Of a stretch of DNA of 41,238 nt, positions 15,039-21,170 are shown one piece after another. Source of the DNA: a virus. The stretch is taken from positions 1-41,238 of the IMG/VR virus record IMGVR_UViG_3300032205_000009; one strand, written 5' to 3'. A program made the translations under genes and the position numbers. Under the pieces are notes generated by a model that ran no database searches, was not told the DNA's origin, and saw only the letters and a list, made by a program, of their open reading frames with translations. The first letter of the stretch is position 1, and every line of letters begins with the position of its first letter.

Positions 15039-15812
15039 ATGCCGCCGAACCTCGCAGACAGGGTGCACCGTGTTCGGGTGCTGCTCGACACGCTGAACGA
15101 TCCGTATCCGACCCCCAAGGGCCACCTTCGACCAGACGCAGGACCGGCACCGTCGCGCTATGTGCCCTGCCTCACCTGCCAGCGGCAAGGCTGGCTGAAA
15201 CGGCGCGGCCGGCTGATCCTCTGCCTCGCCTGCGACGGGACCGGCGACCGCCGCCGCCGGCACGACGAGGAACCCTGGGACGCCTACCTGAACGTGCCCC
15301 TAGGAGACGCTGAGCCGGTCGCACGGGAGCCGATGAGCCTGCGGGCGATAGAGGAGCAGGTGGCAGAGCAGGAAGGCCGCTACGAGGCTCTCAGCTACGG
15401 CTGGGAGCGTCTGCAGCGCGCCTACCAGGCCCACGGCTCCTACCGCGAGCTGCGCCGTCAGCTGGAGTGGTTGAGGGCCAGTGCGCCGCGGCGGCACCGT
15501 CTGGTGCGCACCGTTCTGATCGAGCACGAACCCCGCACGCTCGACGCTCGCGCCGCGCTCGACTTGGAGCTGGGTGTCGTCGCGCTCGCGCTCCGGATGC
15601 GCTCGGTCCGCGTCCCGCCGTGGCTGATGGAGCACGCCGCCGCCGACGAACGGCAACAGACGATCGCCGCGCTCGCCGCGCTCGGGCTCCGGGCCGGCGA
15701 GATCGCACGTCGGCTCGGGATCCCGAAGGAAGTGGTGCGGCGACGGCTCAAAGGGGTGCCGATGCGAGCGGTAGACTCTGGGCAGGCTGGAATCCCCCTC
15801 GGGGCGATGTGA
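15039..15812 (+). CDS. Zinc-finger and HTH protein (257 aa)
   Basis: An N-terminal zinc site of DnaJ type: Cys44, Cys47, Cys62, Cys65 in CLTCQRQGW and LCLACDGTG. A long helical centre follows (RAIEEQVAEQEGRYEAL). The C-terminal HTH is LAALGLRAGEIARRLGIPKEVVRRRLKG, of the sigma-region-4/Fis-like style. GGAGG lies 3 nt before the ATG. Co-directional with the PAS-HTH gene 42 nt upstream, probably one transcript. Could be a transcription regulator or a small-terminase-like protein; regulator is favoured by context. Confidence 0.7.
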   Translation: MPPNLADRVHRVRVLLDTLNDPYPTPKGHLRPDAGPAPSRYVPCLTCQRQGWLKRRGRLILCLACDGTGDRRRRHDEEPWDAYLNVPLGDAEPVAREPMSLRAIEEQVAEQEGRYEALSYGWERLQRAYQAHGSYRELRRQLEWLRASAPRRHRLVRTVLIEHEPRTLDARAALDLELGVVALALRMRSVRVPPWLMEHAAADERQQTIAALAALGLRAGEIARRLGIPKEVVRRRLKGVPMRAVDSGQAGIPLGAM

Positions 15813-15826
15813 GGCCCATGGCTCGG

Positions 15827-15843
15827 GGGCGCAGCCTGCGCCC
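15827..15843 (+). terminator. Hairpin after the rightward regulator operon
   Basis: GGGCGCA-GCC-TGCGCCC stem with a following pyrimidine-rich tail (TGATCCTTCTCCTC). It lies between convergent operons. The T-run is poor, so it may act with Rho or only as a barrier. Confidence 0.4.
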
Positions 15844-15859
15844 TGATCCTTCTCCTCTA

Positions 15860-16048
15860 CTAGAGACCCGGTGCGTGGTTGCAGCTGCCCGGATCGCCTG
15901 GGTACAACTCCTCTCTGCAGTCGCTGCGATAGATCGGCCCGGTGTCGTCGTTACCGTTGTGCGTGTGGCTGATCTGGATCGCCAGCGCTCCGACGGCGAC
16001 GGCGAGCAGCAGGATCGCTGCGGCGAGCACCGCGACGATCCACTTCAC
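15860..16048 (-). CDS. Small membrane-anchored protein (62 aa)
   Basis: N-terminal transmembrane helix (WIVAVLAAAILLLAVAVGAL) and a short polar exterior domain with two Cys (SDCREELYPGDPGSC) that may form a disulfide. GTG start overlaps the upstream stop (GTGA). Last gene of the leftward accessory operon. Could be a lysogeny surface factor or superinfection-exclusion protein; this is inference. Confidence 0.6.
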   Translation of the reverse strand: MKWIVAVLAAAILLLAVAVGALAIQISHTHNGNDDTGPIYRSDCREELYPGDPGSCNHAPGL

Positions 16049-16329
16049 GCCGCCACCTTCTTCGCCCACGCCTCGATGTGCGCGGCGTCCCAGACGGGAC
16101 CGCACGCCAGCACCGCGAGCGGCGTCGGTGCGGTGCCCCGCGTGTAGCGCTGCTGGAACGTCCGGTACTGCAGACCGGCCAGCTGCGCCGCCTCGGTGAT
16201 GCCCACTAGCGTCATCTCCGGCTTTGGGTCCGCGTCGAGTTCGACGGCGAGCCGCTCGATCCACTCGGCGCACTCGTCCAGCTCCTGGCGTGTCTTGCGC
16301 AACCGTTGCGCAAGCTGTCGCTTGGTCAT
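16045..16329 (-). CDS. MerR/excisionase-like DNA-binding protein (94 aa)
   Basis: N-terminal charged helix, then an HTH_17/AlpA-like wing: VGITEAAQLAGLQYRTFQQR, ending GPVWDAAHIEAWAKK. Such proteins serve as excisionases or small regulators. ATG at 16329 has AAGGAGG upstream, within leader copy 1. It is far from the integrase, so excisionase function is not certain. Confidence 0.75.
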   Translation of the reverse strand: MTKRQLAQRLRKTRQELDECAEWIERLAVELDADPKPEMTLVGITEAAQLAGLQYRTFQQRYTRGTAPTPLAVLACGPVWDAAHIEAWAKKVAA

Positions 16330-16374
16330 GTGTTCCTCCTTGTCGGTTGACCGAGGGGAGCGCTTTAGCGCTCC
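16330..16374 (-). promoter_or_regulatory. Leader repeat, copy 1
   Basis: In transcript order: hairpin GGAGCGC-TAAA-GCGCTCC (16374-16357), then CCTCGGTCAACCGAC (16356-16342), then AAGGAGGA, then ATG at 16329. The upstream gene's TAA stop lies in the hairpin loop. Confidence 0.8.
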
Positions 16375-16610
16375 TCCCACCTGACTTCGTGCCCGAGTAC
16401 CTTGATGCGATCCGCGATCTCCATCGCTTTGACGGCGATGGGGTGGTCGGCAGGCCAGTACTCGGGCTCGCTCTCGACGCTGTCTGCGTTGAAGAAGCCA
16501 TCAGGCTCCTGTGCTCCGACATCGTCGGAGTGCGTGACGCGCAGGATCTCGCCCGTCTCGGTGTCCACTTCGACGCCAAGCCATACGCTGTAGTCGATCG
16601 TGACTTTCAT
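16365..16610 (-). CDS. Acidic hypothetical protein (81 aa)
   Basis: MKVTIDYSVWLGVEVDTETG suggests a small beta sheet; the end ADRIKVLGHEVRWEER is charged. The start is set by AAGGAGAGAACC directly before ATG. Its TAA stop falls in the loop of the next gene's leader hairpin. Not recognised. Confidence 0.7.
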   Translation of the reverse strand: MKVTIDYSVWLGVEVDTETGEILRVTHSDDVGAQEPDGFFNADSVESEPEYWPADHPIAVKAMEIADRIKVLGHEVRWEER

Positions 16611-16659
16611 GGTTCTCTCCTTCGTTGGTTGACCGAGGTGCCGAGGTCATGTGACCTCG
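16611..16659 (-). promoter_or_regulatory. Leader repeat, copy 2
   Basis: Hairpin CGAGGTC/GACCTCG (16642-16659) with the upstream TGA stop inside it, then CCTCGGTCAACCAAC (16638-16624), GAAGGAGAGAACC and ATG at 16610. Confidence 0.8.
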
Positions 16660-16841
16660 ACGCCTGTGGCGTAGAACGTGCCGCCGCGAAAGTCGCGGAG
16701 CGCGATCCGTTCGCCGTTCGTGCGATCCAGCCGGATGATTCGCCGGCCGAAAACGCCCTTGCTGTGCTTGCGTGCGACGGCGATCTTGCAGCTCGTCGCG
16801 ACGACCTGATCGCCATGCAGGACGATGTAGGTGCGCTTCAC
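16647..16841 (-). CDS. Small basic protein (64 aa)
   Basis: Beta-rich sequence KRTYIVLHGDQVVATS then IIRLDRTNGERIALRDF and FYATGVEVT; resembles a small OB/SH3-like barrel by pattern only. GTG start overlaps the upstream stop (GTGA). Stop codon lies in the leader-2 hairpin. Not recognised. Confidence 0.65.
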   Translation of the reverse strand: MKRTYIVLHGDQVVATSCKIAVARKHSKGVFGRRIIRLDRTNGERIALRDFRGGTFYATGVEVT

Positions 16842-16999
16842 GCCGTCGCCTCGTCCATCACATAAATCCACGCCTCGACGGCGTAGCCGGGTGGGTCTTC
16901 AAGCCGAACGACGCGGTCATGTGACTCGATCTCGACCGCCTCTATGCCCTCTTCGCGCAGCTTCCGCCGCGCGGCTTTGCGTGCTTCGGCGTCGGTCAT
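16838..16999 (-). CDS. Small protein (53 aa)
   Basis: Starts MTDAEARKAARRKLREEG and continues EAVEIESHDRVVRLEDPPG. ATG overlaps the preceding stop (ATGA) and its own TGA overlaps the next GTG, so both ends fit the operon. Function unknown. Confidence 0.65.
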   Translation of the reverse strand: MTDAEARKAARRKLREEGIEAVEIESHDRVVRLEDPPGYAVEAWIYVMDEATA

Positions 17000-17331
17000 G
17001 CCTCCACCTGATCTGACGCCGTCTCGATCCAGGCGCTAGCGATCTCCACCCAGTCGACCTTGTCGAGCGCGTAGCCGAGCAGATCGGCGGCGAAGGACGC
17101 GCCCAGGTCGGGCTCAAGCTCGTCACACACCCACTCTTTGAGCATCTCGCTCACCGCGTAGAGGGGCGACTGATGCGTCCAGGTTTCCTCGCTCTCCGCC
17201 GCTCGCTCGCTCTCGATCGTTGCGGTGACCCTCTCCGTCGCTGCGTTGTACAGACCCTCGTCGTTCGTGAGCCACAGGTTGACGCACCACGTCGGGTAGT
17301 TCGTCCAGCCGTTGTAGCCGGTGTCGTTCAT
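16996..17331 (-). CDS. Conserved NYPTW-type phage protein (111 aa)
   Basis: N-terminal signature GYNGWTNYPTWCVNLWLTND is one I recognise from many phage hypothetical proteins of unknown function. The rest is acidic and helical (SEMLKEWVCDELEPDL). AAGGAGGAACG precedes the ATG, within leader copy 3. Function unknown. Confidence 0.75.
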   Translation of the reverse strand: MNDTGYNGWTNYPTWCVNLWLTNDEGLYNAATERVTATIESERAAESEETWTHQSPLYAVSEMLKEWVCDELEPDLGASFAADLLGYALDKVDWVEIASAWIETASDQVEA

Positions 17332-17375
17332 CGTTCCTCCTTGTTGAATTGACCGAGGTGCCCACTTGCGTGGGC
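17332..17375 (-). promoter_or_regulatory. Leader repeat, copy 3
   Basis: Hairpin GCCCAC-GCAA-GTGGGC (17360-17375), then CCTCGGTCAATTCAAC (17358-17343), AAGGAGGAACG and ATG at 17331. The upstream stop is 7 nt before the hairpin. Confidence 0.8.
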
Positions 17376-17381
17376 CTCCTC

Positions 17382-17525
17382 TCAGGTTTTCGCGAGCATC
17401 GTCTTCAGAACATCTGCCGCTTCCAGGTAGAGCGCGGCCGACTCGGGCTCGTCGTCGGCGTCGGCAGCTTCGGCGTTGATCTCCAGCTGCTCGATCGCGA
17501 TCTCGCATGCGTCGATGAGGTTCAT
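17382..17525 (-). CDS. Small acidic protein (47 aa)
   Basis: Helical and very acidic: MNLIDACEIAIEQLEINAEA, then ADADDEPESAALYLEAADVL. A ribosome-binding site AAGGAGAGAACC lies before the ATG in leader copy 4. Function unknown; acidic phage microproteins can act as DNA mimics or inhibitors, but nothing here shows it. Confidence 0.65.
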   Translation of the reverse strand: MNLIDACEIAIEQLEINAEAADADDEPESAALYLEAADVLKTMLAKT

Positions 17526-17577
17526 GGTTCTCTCCTTTGTTGGATTGACCGAGGTGCCGCGCAGTGATGCGCGGCAC
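17526..17577 (-). promoter_or_regulatory. Leader repeat, copy 4
   Basis: Ten-bp perfect hairpin GTGCCGCGCA-TCAC-TGCGCGGCAC (17554-17577), then CCTCGGTCAATCCAAC (17554-17539), AAAGGAGAGAACC and ATG at 17525. Its stem nearly matches that of copy 5. Confidence 0.85.
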
Positions 17578-17581
17578 CGTG

Positions 17582-17809
17582 CTATGGGCGATCGGCAGCG
17601 ACGACGGCGTCGTGCGCGGCGTTGAACAATTCCTCGCCCGAGAGCAAGGTGTAGTGGCGTGATTCGCAGAGCGCCTCAAAGACGACCTGCACGGCGACGT
17701 TTTGGCCGAGGCCGAGATAGCCCTTGGCTGTGGTGACGATGTGCGGGAATTGAGCGGCGAGTGTCTCGCGCTGCCCTTCCCGCCCTTCGGGTGCGAACTC
17801 GATGGGCAT
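17582..17809 (-). CDS. Hypothetical protein (75 aa)
   Basis: MPIEFAPEGREGQRETLAAQ, then a helix-strand pattern (NVAVQVVFEALCESRHY) and EELFNAAHDAVVAADRP. Start set by GAGAGGAAACTACACCC before ATG. Not recognised. Confidence 0.65.
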   Translation of the reverse strand: MPIEFAPEGREGQRETLAAQFPHIVTTAKGYLGLGQNVAVQVVFEALCESRHYTLLSGEELFNAAHDAVVAADRP

Positions 17810-17862
17810 GGGTGTAGTTTCCTCTCGTTGGTTGACCGAGGTGCCGCGCATCACTGCGCGGC
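17810..17862 (-). promoter_or_regulatory. Leader repeat, copy 5
   Basis: Hairpin GCCGCGCA-GTGA-TGCGCGGC (17843-17862) with the upstream TGA stop in its loop, then CCTCGGTCAACCAAC (17841-17827), GAGAGGAA and ATG at 17809. Confidence 0.85.
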
Positions 17863-18030
17863 GTACCCCTCTTCGATCAGTGCGCTGACGAGCGGCTCCA
17901 CGTAGCGGGGCTCGCAGACAAGCGCGCCGCCGAACCAGTGCGCGTCGGTGTGCTCGCGTAGCCAGCTGCGCACGTCGGCAGTGAGCGGCTGAATCAGCAC
18001 GATCGAGCCGTGATCCTCGACGTTGAACAT
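17851..18030 (-). CDS. Hypothetical protein (59 aa)
   Basis: Compact alpha/beta pattern: MFNVEDHGSIVLIQPLTADV, SWLREHTDAHWFGGALVCEP, VEPLVSALIEEGY. ATG lies in TGATG with the preceding stop; a GTG one codon upstream is an alternative. Stop codon is in the leader-5 hairpin loop. Confidence 0.65.
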   Translation of the reverse strand: MFNVEDHGSIVLIQPLTADVRSWLREHTDAHWFGGALVCEPRYVEPLVSALIEEGYAAQ

Positions 18031-18224
18031 CACGACACCCGCTCTTCCGCGAGCAGGTCGCGATAGACCGCAGGTGCGTTCGCGTACAGCGTTACGTTGT
18101 TGCCGAAGTCGAGCACGACGTAGTCCTCGTCCTCGGTCTCGCCCTCCACGAACTCGACGCGCGTGCAGGTCTTGCCCAGCATTTTCTCGGTGGCCTCGTC
18201 GATGCCGATCTGAACACGATCCAT
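18030..18224 (-). CDS. Acidic hypothetical protein (64 aa)
   Basis: MDRVQIGIDEATEKMLGKTC then EFVEGETEDEDYVVLDFGNN. A beta-rich acidic protein, starting after GAAGGAGGGTATCACCC. Not recognised. Confidence 0.65.
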   Translation of the reverse strand: MDRVQIGIDEATEKMLGKTCTRVEFVEGETEDEDYVVLDFGNNVTLYANAPAVYRDLLAEERVS

Positions 18225-18280
18225 GGGTGATACCCTCCTTCTGTTGGATTGACCGAGGGAGGGCCGCGTAAGCGGCCCTC
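18225..18280 (-). promoter_or_regulatory. Leader repeat, copy 6
   Basis: Nine-bp hairpin GAGGGCCGC-TTAC-GCGGCCCTC (18259-18280), then CCTCGGTCAATCCAAC (18258-18243), GAAGGAGGG and ATG at 18224. A GAAAAAGA stretch lies on its 5' side. Confidence 0.85.
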
Positions 18281-18306
18281 TCTTTTTCAGGCGTGCCGGA
18301 TCGTGT

Positions 18307-18516
18307 TCACTCCTTCGTGTCGAGTCGGAGGACGCCCACGCGCACCGCGTCGTCCGTCAGGTACAGATCCTCGGTGCGATCGCTTGTGTCAATGTCAGCG
18401 CCGCTCTCGATGAGAGTGGCGCGGTACGCCGCGAGCGCTGCGTCGTAGGTCGGATATGGCCCTGTCATCGGACAGGGGTCGTCATAGCCGTTGTAGATCA
18501 GGTAGAAGCTGTCCAT
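18307..18516 (-). CDS. Small hypothetical protein (69 aa)
   Basis: MDSFYLIYNGYDDPCPMTGP then PTYDAALAAYRATLIESGAD, and VRVGVLRLDTKE. AAAGGAGAATCACCCC precedes the ATG. The YPTYDAAL...Y block recurs in small phage proteins, but no function is known to me. Confidence 0.65.
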   Translation of the reverse strand: MDSFYLIYNGYDDPCPMTGPYPTYDAALAAYRATLIESGADIDTSDRTEDLYLTDDAVRVGVLRLDTKE

Positions 18517-18566
18517 GGGGTGATTCTCCTTTGTGTTGGATTTGACCAAGGACCGCCGGAGCGGTC
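18517..18566 (-). promoter_or_regulatory. Leader repeat, copy 7 (variant)
   Basis: Hairpin GACCGC-TCCG-GCGGTC (18551-18566) adjacent to the upstream TAA stop, then CCTTGGTCAAATCCAAC (one extra A, G to T change), AAAGGAGAA and ATG at 18516. Confidence 0.8.
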
Positions 18567-18929
18567 TTACATCACGTAGAGAGCGCCGTCGTCGCCGACG
18601 TAGAGATCGCTCTCGCCGTACGGCTTCGTGAGCGCCGTCAGGCGGTCGCCGACCTCGCCGTGACCGCGATCCCAGAATCCGGCGCCGTGGCCGTTCCGGG
18701 TCAGCCAGAAGTCGTGGCCCAGCTGTTCTGGCGTCCACGCCGACCAGTCGAGCCCTTCGCGGTCGAGCAGGTCGAGAAAGTCGCGACACTCGGCCGCCAT
18801 CGTCTCGGTGGCCTCATCGGCGATGTCTCCAGGGCCATAGACCGCGTCGAGCGGCTCGCCGTCTTCGTCCGTCGAAGACCAGAGAGCGCACGTCACGTAA
18901 CCATCAATCATCGTTTCTGCAATGTCCAT
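18567..18929 (-). CDS. Conserved GHDFWLTRNGHGAGF phage protein (120 aa)
   Basis: N-terminal MDIAETMIDGYVTCALWSST, then EPLDAVYGPGDI, and the signature LGHDFWLTRNGHGAGFWDRG near residue 85. I know this signature from many phages and plasmids; its function is unknown. The protein is acidic and soluble. GAAGGAGAACGAA precedes the ATG. Confidence 0.8.
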   Translation of the reverse strand: MDIAETMIDGYVTCALWSSTDEDGEPLDAVYGPGDIADEATETMAAECRDFLDLLDREGLDWSAWTPEQLGHDFWLTRNGHGAGFWDRGHGEVGDRLTALTKPYGESDLYVGDDGALYVM

Positions 18930-18976
18930 TTCGTTCTCCTTCGTTGGATTGACCGAGAGGGCCTCGTTAAGAGGCC
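18930..18976 (-). promoter_or_regulatory. Leader repeat, copy 8
   Basis: Hairpin GGCCTC-TTAAC-GAGGCC (18960-18976) with the upstream TAA stop in the loop, then CTCGGTCAATCCAAC (18957-18943), GAAGGAGAA and ATG at 18929. Confidence 0.85.
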
Positions 18977-19212
18977 TCGTGAATCTCGAATGAGCGTCCG
19001 AGATCGTGTGTACGGGCGGTCTGGGTGACGAATGCCGAGTCAAGCTCGCGCGACCAGTGAACCTGGAACGGCTCTTCGATCTCGTCAAGCCATTCGCAGT
19101 GGCGTTCCACTTCGTCTTTCAGGTATTCGAGCGCATCCGCGCGATCTTCGAAGAGGGGCGGGTCGTCGTCTTCCGGCAGATAGCCGGGAGTGTTGATTAC
19201 GACTACGAACAT
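18967..19212 (-). CDS. Acidic hypothetical protein (81 aa)
   Basis: MFVVVINTPGYLPEDDDPPL, then ALEYLKDEVERHCEWLDEIE and FQVHWSRELDSAFV. Ferredoxin-like pattern by eye. GAAGGAGAACAACC precedes the ATG. Stop is in the leader-8 hairpin loop. Not recognised. Confidence 0.7.
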   Translation of the reverse strand: MFVVVINTPGYLPEDDDPPLFEDRADALEYLKDEVERHCEWLDEIEEPFQVHWSRELDSAFVTQTARTHDLGRSFEIHEAS

Positions 19213-19261
19213 GGTTGTTCTCCTTCAGTTGGGATTGACCAAGGCCCGGATGCGCTCCGGG
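19213..19261 (-). promoter_or_regulatory. Leader repeat, copy 9 (variant)
   Basis: Hairpin CCCGGA-GCGCA-TCCGGG (19245-19261), then CCTTGGTCAATCCCAAC (19244-19228), GAAGGAGAA and ATG at 19212. The upstream TAG is 10 nt before the hairpin. Confidence 0.8.
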
Positions 19262-19271
19262 TGGGCGTGGA

Positions 19272-19472
19272 CTAGCGCGTAACGTCTTCGACGCGCCCGT
19301 CCGGGTGGACGAGCGTGAAGACCTTCGGGCCGTCAGGTGAGTGGATGTCGCTCTGGTAGAGCAGGCCGTCCTCGTCCTCGCGCTTGAGGAAGGTCTGGTA
19401 GACGCCCTGCCAGCTGCGGCCGACGAACTCGCTGATCGCAGCGGCGGACACGTACGTGCGCGGTGTTTCCAA
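19272..19472 (-). CDS. Small HTH-like protein (66 aa), first gene of the accessory operon
   Basis: TTG at 19472 is taken as start because AAGGAGA sits 5-6 nt upstream; no ATG or GTG is near. Sequence ETPRTYVSAAAISEFVGRSW then GVYQTFLKREDEDGLLYQSD and FTLVHPDGRVEDVTR. The middle could be a short HTH, which would suit an operon regulator. Not recognised with certainty. Confidence 0.6.
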   Translation of the reverse strand: METPRTYVSAAAISEFVGRSWQGVYQTFLKREDEDGLLYQSDIHSPDGPKVFTLVHPDGRVEDVTR

Positions 19473-19551
19473 GATGCTCTCCTTCGTGAGTGTGGATTGA
19501 CCGAATCGGCGGTGAGAAGCTCGCACGGGCATGACTCCGCGCTTCACCGCC
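19473..19551 (-). promoter_or_regulatory. Leader repeat, copy 10 (operon head)
   Basis: Larger hairpin GGCGGTGA/TCACCGCC (19508-19515 with 19544-19551), then TTCGGTCAATCCACAC (diverged end), GAAGGAGA and TTG at 19472. No gene stop is near, so here the hairpin is part of the 5' untranslated leader. Confidence 0.6.
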
Positions 19552-19855
19552 GCCTTTCGATCCTTCGGTCGGACTGGCATGCAGGAGCGCGCAGGATCGA
19601 CGCACAAGGCGTCCCGGCCATCGCCGGTCATCAGGGTCAACGCGTTCCACCAGGGTCTCACCGACCGCTAGGAGAAGGATCAGGGTGCTCACCGCTCCAC
19701 ACGATGCCCTCGCGACCTAGGCCGATCCTTGCGTCCCCGCAGGGCCGCTGGTGGCTAGCTTCCTCGTTGCCCACACGATCACTTAGACCGTGCGGTGAGG
19801 GAGTCTGTCCCTGTCGCCCATCCCGATTCACCTGCTCGATTCCTGCGACTCCCCC

Positions 19856-19883
19856 ACAGTAGCACGGGGAGACAGCATGTCAA
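19856..19883 (-). promoter_or_regulatory. Leftward promoter of the accessory operon
   Basis: On the minus strand TTGACA (19883-19878), 16-bp spacer, TACTGT (19861-19856): the best sigma70-type match in the window. Transcription would start near 19849, giving a leader of about 375 nt before the first gene. In 19552-19848 I see no credible gene; two in-frame extensions there lack ribosome-binding sites. Confidence 0.65.
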
Positions 19884-19923
19884 GCCCCAGGAGACACAAT
19901 CACTCGATCGAGGGAGGCCAGAA

Positions 19924-20478
19924 CTGAGCGACGAAGCCAACCAAGCGCTCGTCCTGTGCGTCCCCGACACAGCTCTCGTCCCTGACGGCTCGACCTTCTA
20001 CGACGGCCCAGACGACAAGCGCTGCAGGCTGATCAAGCCCGACGGCGAACGCTGCAAAGCCACCAGAGTCAGGCGCTACGGTCTCTGCTCAGGCCACGCC
20101 GGGACGGGCGGCATCATGCGCGACCCAGCGGGGGCAGCCAAGCTAGCCAACGCCGAGCGGAGACGCCGCAGCGCCGCCAGGGTCTCGCTAGGGATCAGCG
20201 CACGCAGAGCCGCGCAACCGCTGCAGCAGAGCCGGATGCAGGCACAACTACGTGCCAACGAGGTCGCTGCAGCGCTCATCGACGCGCCCCTCGACGACCC
20301 CGAAGTGGGCACGATCCCGAGGCAGCAGGCGATGATCCGAGCCATGGAACTGCTGTACCCGCAGGTGCACGCCAGCCTCGACATGACGCTGCCCGACGAG
20401 CCCGAGCAGCTGGGCACGATGGGCTGGCAGGAGATGCAGGCGCTGGCCCAGCAGCTGGTGACCAGCAGTGACCAGTGA
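19924..20478 (+). CDS. Zinc-binding protein, possible small terminase subunit (184 aa)
   Basis: An N-terminal zinc motif, CRLIKPDGERCKATRVRRYG followed by LCSGHAG (Cys, Cys, Cys, His), precedes basic helices (NAERRRRSAARVSLG) and an acidic C-terminal half. CxxxxxxGxxC...CxxH motifs of this style often occur in actinophage proteins next to terminases. CTG at 19924 is the likeliest start: GGGAGG lies 6 nt upstream and the product begins Met-Ser-Asp. The only other start is a GTG 43 codons upstream, inside the opposing promoter. The large terminase is 4.4 kb away, so the terminase role is uncertain. Confidence 0.65.
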   Translation: MSDEANQALVLCVPDTALVPDGSTFYDGPDDKRCRLIKPDGERCKATRVRRYGLCSGHAGTGGIMRDPAGAAKLANAERRRRSAARVSLGISARRAAQPLQQSRMQAQLRANEVAAALIDAPLDDPEVGTIPRQQAMIRAMELLYPQVHASLDMTLPDEPEQLGTMGWQEMQALAQQLVTSSDQ

Positions 20479-20481
20479 CCC

Positions 20482-20510
20482 CGCAACCCCGCATGAACAC
20501 AGGGGTTGCG
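20482..20510 (+). terminator. Hairpin after the zinc-binding gene
   Basis: CGCAACCCC/GGGGTTGCG, a perfect 9-bp stem with an 11-nt loop, 3 nt after the stop. No T-run follows, so termination is uncertain. Three GTGACC boxes overlap the gene's last codons (20458, 20468, 20475). Confidence 0.4.
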
Positions 20511-20645
20511 AGCAGGGCTACGGCCTCCTAGACCGCTGACATCCCCGCTCTGCGCCACGCACAGGGCATGCACGTAGGGCAGGAGGCAAGGCATGCCTGC
20601 TACGCAGGGAACGACCCGGTCCGGCTCTCTGCCTCGCGCGCAGGG

Positions 20646-20712
20646 GCGCGCGCGCGGCGCCGCCCTGCCCTCCCTCCCCCCTCGCGCGCGCGTCGCGCGC
20701 GGGGCCTCGCGG
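20646..20712. other. Non-B DNA element: CG runs around a G4 tract
   Basis: Alternating CGCGCG runs at about 20646-20661 and 20682-20702 flank the C-tract at 20663-20681, which is a four-run G4 motif on the minus strand. The flanks can form Z-DNA or pair as a long stem. The rest of 20511-20800 shows no gene. Confidence 0.5.
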
Positions 20713-20801
20713 GCGGCCCCACTCCGACCGGGCACGCAGCCTTCTGAGCTACGGGCACGCGGTAACGGGACCCCCTGTCCGGGTTCCCTAAAACGCTCTT
20801 T

Positions 20802-20831
20802 GCTGTACAAGGCTGTATGGCTAGCTGTACA
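20802..20831. promoter_or_regulatory. Operator-like GCTGTA repeats
   Basis: GCTGTACA at 20802-20809 and 20824-20831, with GCTGTATG at 20812-20819 between them. TGTACA is palindromic and the spacing is about one helical turn per box. They lie just before the ribbon-helix-helix gene and suit autoregulation by such a protein. Confidence 0.5.
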
Positions 20832-20840
20832 GTGCTGCAC

Positions 20841-21170
20841 ATGCCTATGGTGACGGTGCGCCTGTCGGAGGGCGAGAAGGCTGCGTGGCTCGATGGGGCT
20901 CGCGCGCGTGGCATGACGCTGACGGGGTTTCTGAAGGTCTGCGTGCGCGAGGCGGTGGAGACTCGTTCGTCACGGGCCATCGCTCAGGCCGTGAGCCTGG
21001 AGCTCCTCCCCGAGCTGGAGCGAATGCTGGCGGAGTACACGGGCGAACCGGCATCCGCCTCGGGGGCTTTCGAGCTCTCGATCGCGAAGACGTTCGACCG
21101 GGGGTGCTTCGATGCCGAGCTCCACAAGCCAGGGGTCGTCTGTCACGGCTGCGGCGGCTCCAGCTACTGA
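20841..21170 (+). CDS. Ribbon-helix-helix regulator (109 aa)
   Basis: The N-terminus VTVRLSEGEKAAWLDGARAR then GMTLTGFLKVCVREAV is a CopG/Arc-type ribbon-helix-helix: one DNA-contacting strand and two helices, acting as a dimer. The C-terminus is an unrecognised tail with CHGCGG. ATG 20841 is favoured because the fold begins there; ATG 20817 (with AAGG upstream) would put the operator repeats inside the gene, and ATG 20847 is also possible. Confidence 0.75.
   Translation: MPMVTVRLSEGEKAAWLDGARARGMTLTGFLKVCVREAVETRSSRAIAQAVSLELLPELERMLAEYTGEPASASGAFELSIAKTFDRGCFDAELHKPGVVCHGCGGSSY

Noticed and set aside
16357-19261. Leader hairpins as ordinary Rho-independent terminators
   Set aside because: None is followed by a U-run; each is followed at once by the conserved block and a ribosome-binding site.
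16342-19551. CRISPR array interpretation of the regularly repeated block
   Set aside because: The copies are 200-500 bp apart with genes between them, each tied to a start codon; there are no spacers and no cas genes.
19272-19661. Upstream extension of the first accessory gene to residue 130
   Set aside because: The extra N-terminus is Arg-rich without pattern and has no ribosome-binding site, whereas the TTG at 19472 has an ideal one.
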